This document shows, piece after piece, positions 14,376 through 15,820 of a stretch of DNA of 15,820 nucleotides. The translations under genes and the position numbers were made by a program. Under the pieces are notes generated by a model. It ran no database searches. It was not told where the DNA came from and saw nothing but the letters and a program-made list of their open reading frames with translations. Every line of letters starts with the position of its first letter. The first letter of the stretch is position 1. Location of the stretch: contig UREO01000023.1 in the NCBI GenBank assembly GCA_900546895.1, forward strand, positions 1 through 15,820, read 5' to 3'. The stretch is from an uncultured Oscillospiraceae bacterium (GTDB lineage: Bacteria; Bacillota; Clostridia; Oscillospirales; Acutalibacteraceae).

Positions 14376-15772
14376 GTGAAAAAAGAAAGAAAAAAGAAGA
14401 TCAAGGTAAGGAAGAAGACCAGCTTGAAAAAAACTCTTCTTCTCGGAATGGTAGGTCTGGCAGTTGCAATCAGCGTTGTTTGCGGCGTGACAAATGTTTT
14501 TTTGCTTTACTCCAATTCCAGCAGCAATATGGTTTCCCTGATCAATACAAATTCGGTTGCTTATAATCAGGCCGTGCAGCAAGCGATCAATATGTATAAG
14601 CTGAGGGCGGAATCCATCGCCTCCAATGCACAGATCACGGATGAAACGCTGCCCGTTTCCTCCAGAAAAGCAATGCTGCAGACGCTCTGCCAGCGGTATA
14701 ATTTCATGGAGGTCGGTCTTGCGGACTCCAGCGGAAGGACGCTGGACGGCACCGACATCAGTGACAGCGACTATTTTCAGACGGCACAGACAATAGGTAC
14801 TACCTATGTTTCCAGCCCCGTGGTCAGAAAGACTGATTCCAATGTTGTGTTGTATGTTGCGGCCAAGGTGAACAACGGAAGTAATCATGGCGGTGTTGTT
14901 TATGCGGCCTTGGGCAGTGACACTTTCAGCCAGATGATCGACAATATTTCCGTGGGAAAATCCGGGTACGGGTTTATCGTTGATAAATCGGGTACGATCA
15001 TTGCCCATAAGGACAGGAAAAACGTTCTTGAGTTCGTCAACTATATCAATAAGGCGAAAGAAGACAGTTCTTACGCAGACGCCGCGTCTATCGTAAAAAA
15101 TATGACTTCAGGAAAAACGGGAAACGCGACCATTACGATAAACGGCGCTAAGCAGTTGGTAGGATATGCTCCGATCAGCAATACGGACGGCTGGTCCATG
15201 GCGGTCAGCGCGAATGTCAATGAGATGATGAGCGGCTGCTATACTGCGGTTGCCATCACCGTCGGCTTAATGCTTCTTTTCATTCTGCTGTCCATTTTTG
15301 TTGCCTTCAGAATCGCCGGGCCGATTGCCAAGCCGATCGAAGGCCTTGTACAGCGTATCGAGAAACTGTCAGAAGGCGATCTCCACTCCGAGGTGCCTGT
15401 GATCCAAAGCGGGAATGAAATCGGCACTCTTGCAGAAACCTTCTCCACTACAATCGATACACTGACCGGTTACATAGGGGAGATTGCCGTCGTCTTGGAC
15501 AGCCTGTCCATGGGTGACTGTACGATTGAAGTAACAGAAGATTATAAGGGCGATTTTGTATCGATCAAAACGTCCCTGAACACGATTATCGACAATCTGA
15601 ATAACATTTTCTCCGGCATCAACGGATCGGCAGATCAGGTGGCGAACGGTGCGGGTCAGGTTTCTTCCGCCGCTCAGGCGCTTTCGCAAGGCGCTACGGA
15701 GCAGGCGAGTTCCATTGAACAGCTTTCGGCTTCCATTACGGAAATTGCGGAAGAAGTCAATAAGAATGCAAG
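14376..15772 (+). CDS. Methyl-accepting chemotaxis protein with Cache-type sensor, 3' end missing
   Basis: About 465 residues are visible and the gene runs off the real sequence. A Lys-rich N-terminus precedes TM1 (about 20-42), then an extracellular region (about 43-285) with LADSSGRTLDGTDISDSDYF and GKSGYGFIVDKSGTIIAHKD, the pattern of a double Cache domain that binds small molecules. TM2 (about 287-308) leads to HAMP, a second HAMP-like unit (MGDCTIEV, DYKGDFVSI) and the start of the signalling domain (QALSQGATEQASSIEQLSAS). The signalling tip and C-terminus, probably about 200 residues, are missing. The GTG at 14376 is chosen because TAG at 14355-14357 closes the frame upstream; its AAGGG is 13 nt away, so a TTG at 14424, 9 nt after AAGGAAG, is possible. 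The ligand cannot be named. Confidence 0.9.
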
Positions 15773-15820
15773 CTGTCTCTTATACACATCTGACGCTGCC
15801 GACGAATTAGACGGTGTAGA
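15773..15820 (-). other. Illumina Nextera/Tn5 sequencing adapter at contig end (not genomic)
   Basis: Positions 15773-15791 are CTGTCTCTTATACACATCT, the reverse complement of the 19-bp Tn5 mosaic end. Positions 15792-15805 are GACGCTGCCGACGA, completing the Nextera read-1 adapter. ATTAGACG (15806-15813) occupies the i5 index slot; its reverse complement CGTCTAAT is, as I recall, an index of the Nextera XT v2 set (S510). GTGTAGA (15814-15820) begins the P5 sequence. All four parts are in the expected order with no mismatch. The reading frame of the receptor gene continues into this stretch only by chance. Confidence 0.98.

Noticed and set aside
14373..15008. A 211-codon minus-strand frame opposite the second receptor
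   Set aside because: The plus strand encodes a clear receptor with membrane helices and a Cache-like region; the antisense frame has no domain signature.
15773..15791. A Tn5 mosaic end, as if a natural Tn5 transposon were inserted in the receptor gene
   Set aside because: The mosaic end is followed directly by the Nextera adapter, an index-length stretch and P5 sequence, not by transposon genes or an IS50 end, so it is a library artefact.

Overview
The window is a flagellar and chemotaxis locus from a Gram-positive, clostridia-like bacterium. I base this on the strong GGAGG-type ribosome binding sites, base composition near 50% GC, a clostridial-style FliD C-terminus, an FlhB-C paralogue next to a FliK-like protein, and repeated sigma-D (sigma-28) promoter motifs. 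A member of the Oscillospirales or a relative would fit, but the genus cannot be fixed from this sequence. Every sizeable gene is accounted for, and nearly all concern filament assembly, chemosensory signalling or cyclic-di-GMP.

Layout. (1) Positions 3-62 hold the last codons of an unidentified plus-strand gene, followed by a perfect bidirectional hairpin terminator (85-136). (2) On the minus strand, 3731 to 145, lies fliD-fliS-fliT-like: filament cap, flagellin chaperone and a FliT-like chaperone. The FliD is very large (895 aa) and carries four degenerate repeats. (3) Diverging from it, 3946-5061 encodes an HD-GYP protein, probably a cyclic-di-GMP phosphodiesterase. It converges on a second perfect hairpin terminator (5065-5112). 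(4) A minus-strand operon, 8228 to 5129, reads cheW - PilZ/YcgR-like - cheW - methyl-accepting protein; this receptor has almost no external sensor domain. (5) Upstream on the same strand, 10132 to 8365, a FliK-like protein overlaps an FlhB-C-terminal-domain paralogue. (6) Diverging from that, 10223-14195 is cheA-cheR-cheB. (7) From 14376 a second receptor, with a Cache-type extracellular domain, runs off the end of the real sequence.

How the genes fit together. The receptors, coupled through CheW, control CheA. CheR and CheB set receptor methylation. No cheY, cheC or cheD is present in this window. HD-GYP would lower cyclic-di-GMP and the PilZ protein would sense it and adjust the motor or receptors. 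FliD, FliS and the FliT-like protein finish the filament, and the FliK-like/FlhB-C pair probably touches the export-specificity switch. Five transcription units start behind a motif close to TAAA-N15-GCCGATAT, so the locus looks like a late-class sigma-D regulon.

The last 48 bases (15773-15820) are not genomic. They match the Illumina Nextera Tn5 adapter, an 8-base index and the start of the P5 sequence, read in reverse complement. The true contig end is at about 15772, and any protein predicted past that point is artificial.

I found no RNA gene, insertion sequence, CRISPR array or defence system. The most unusual biological items are the four-repeat FliD, the cheW-pilZ-cheW arrangement, the sensorless receptor and the FliK-like/FlhB-C pair.
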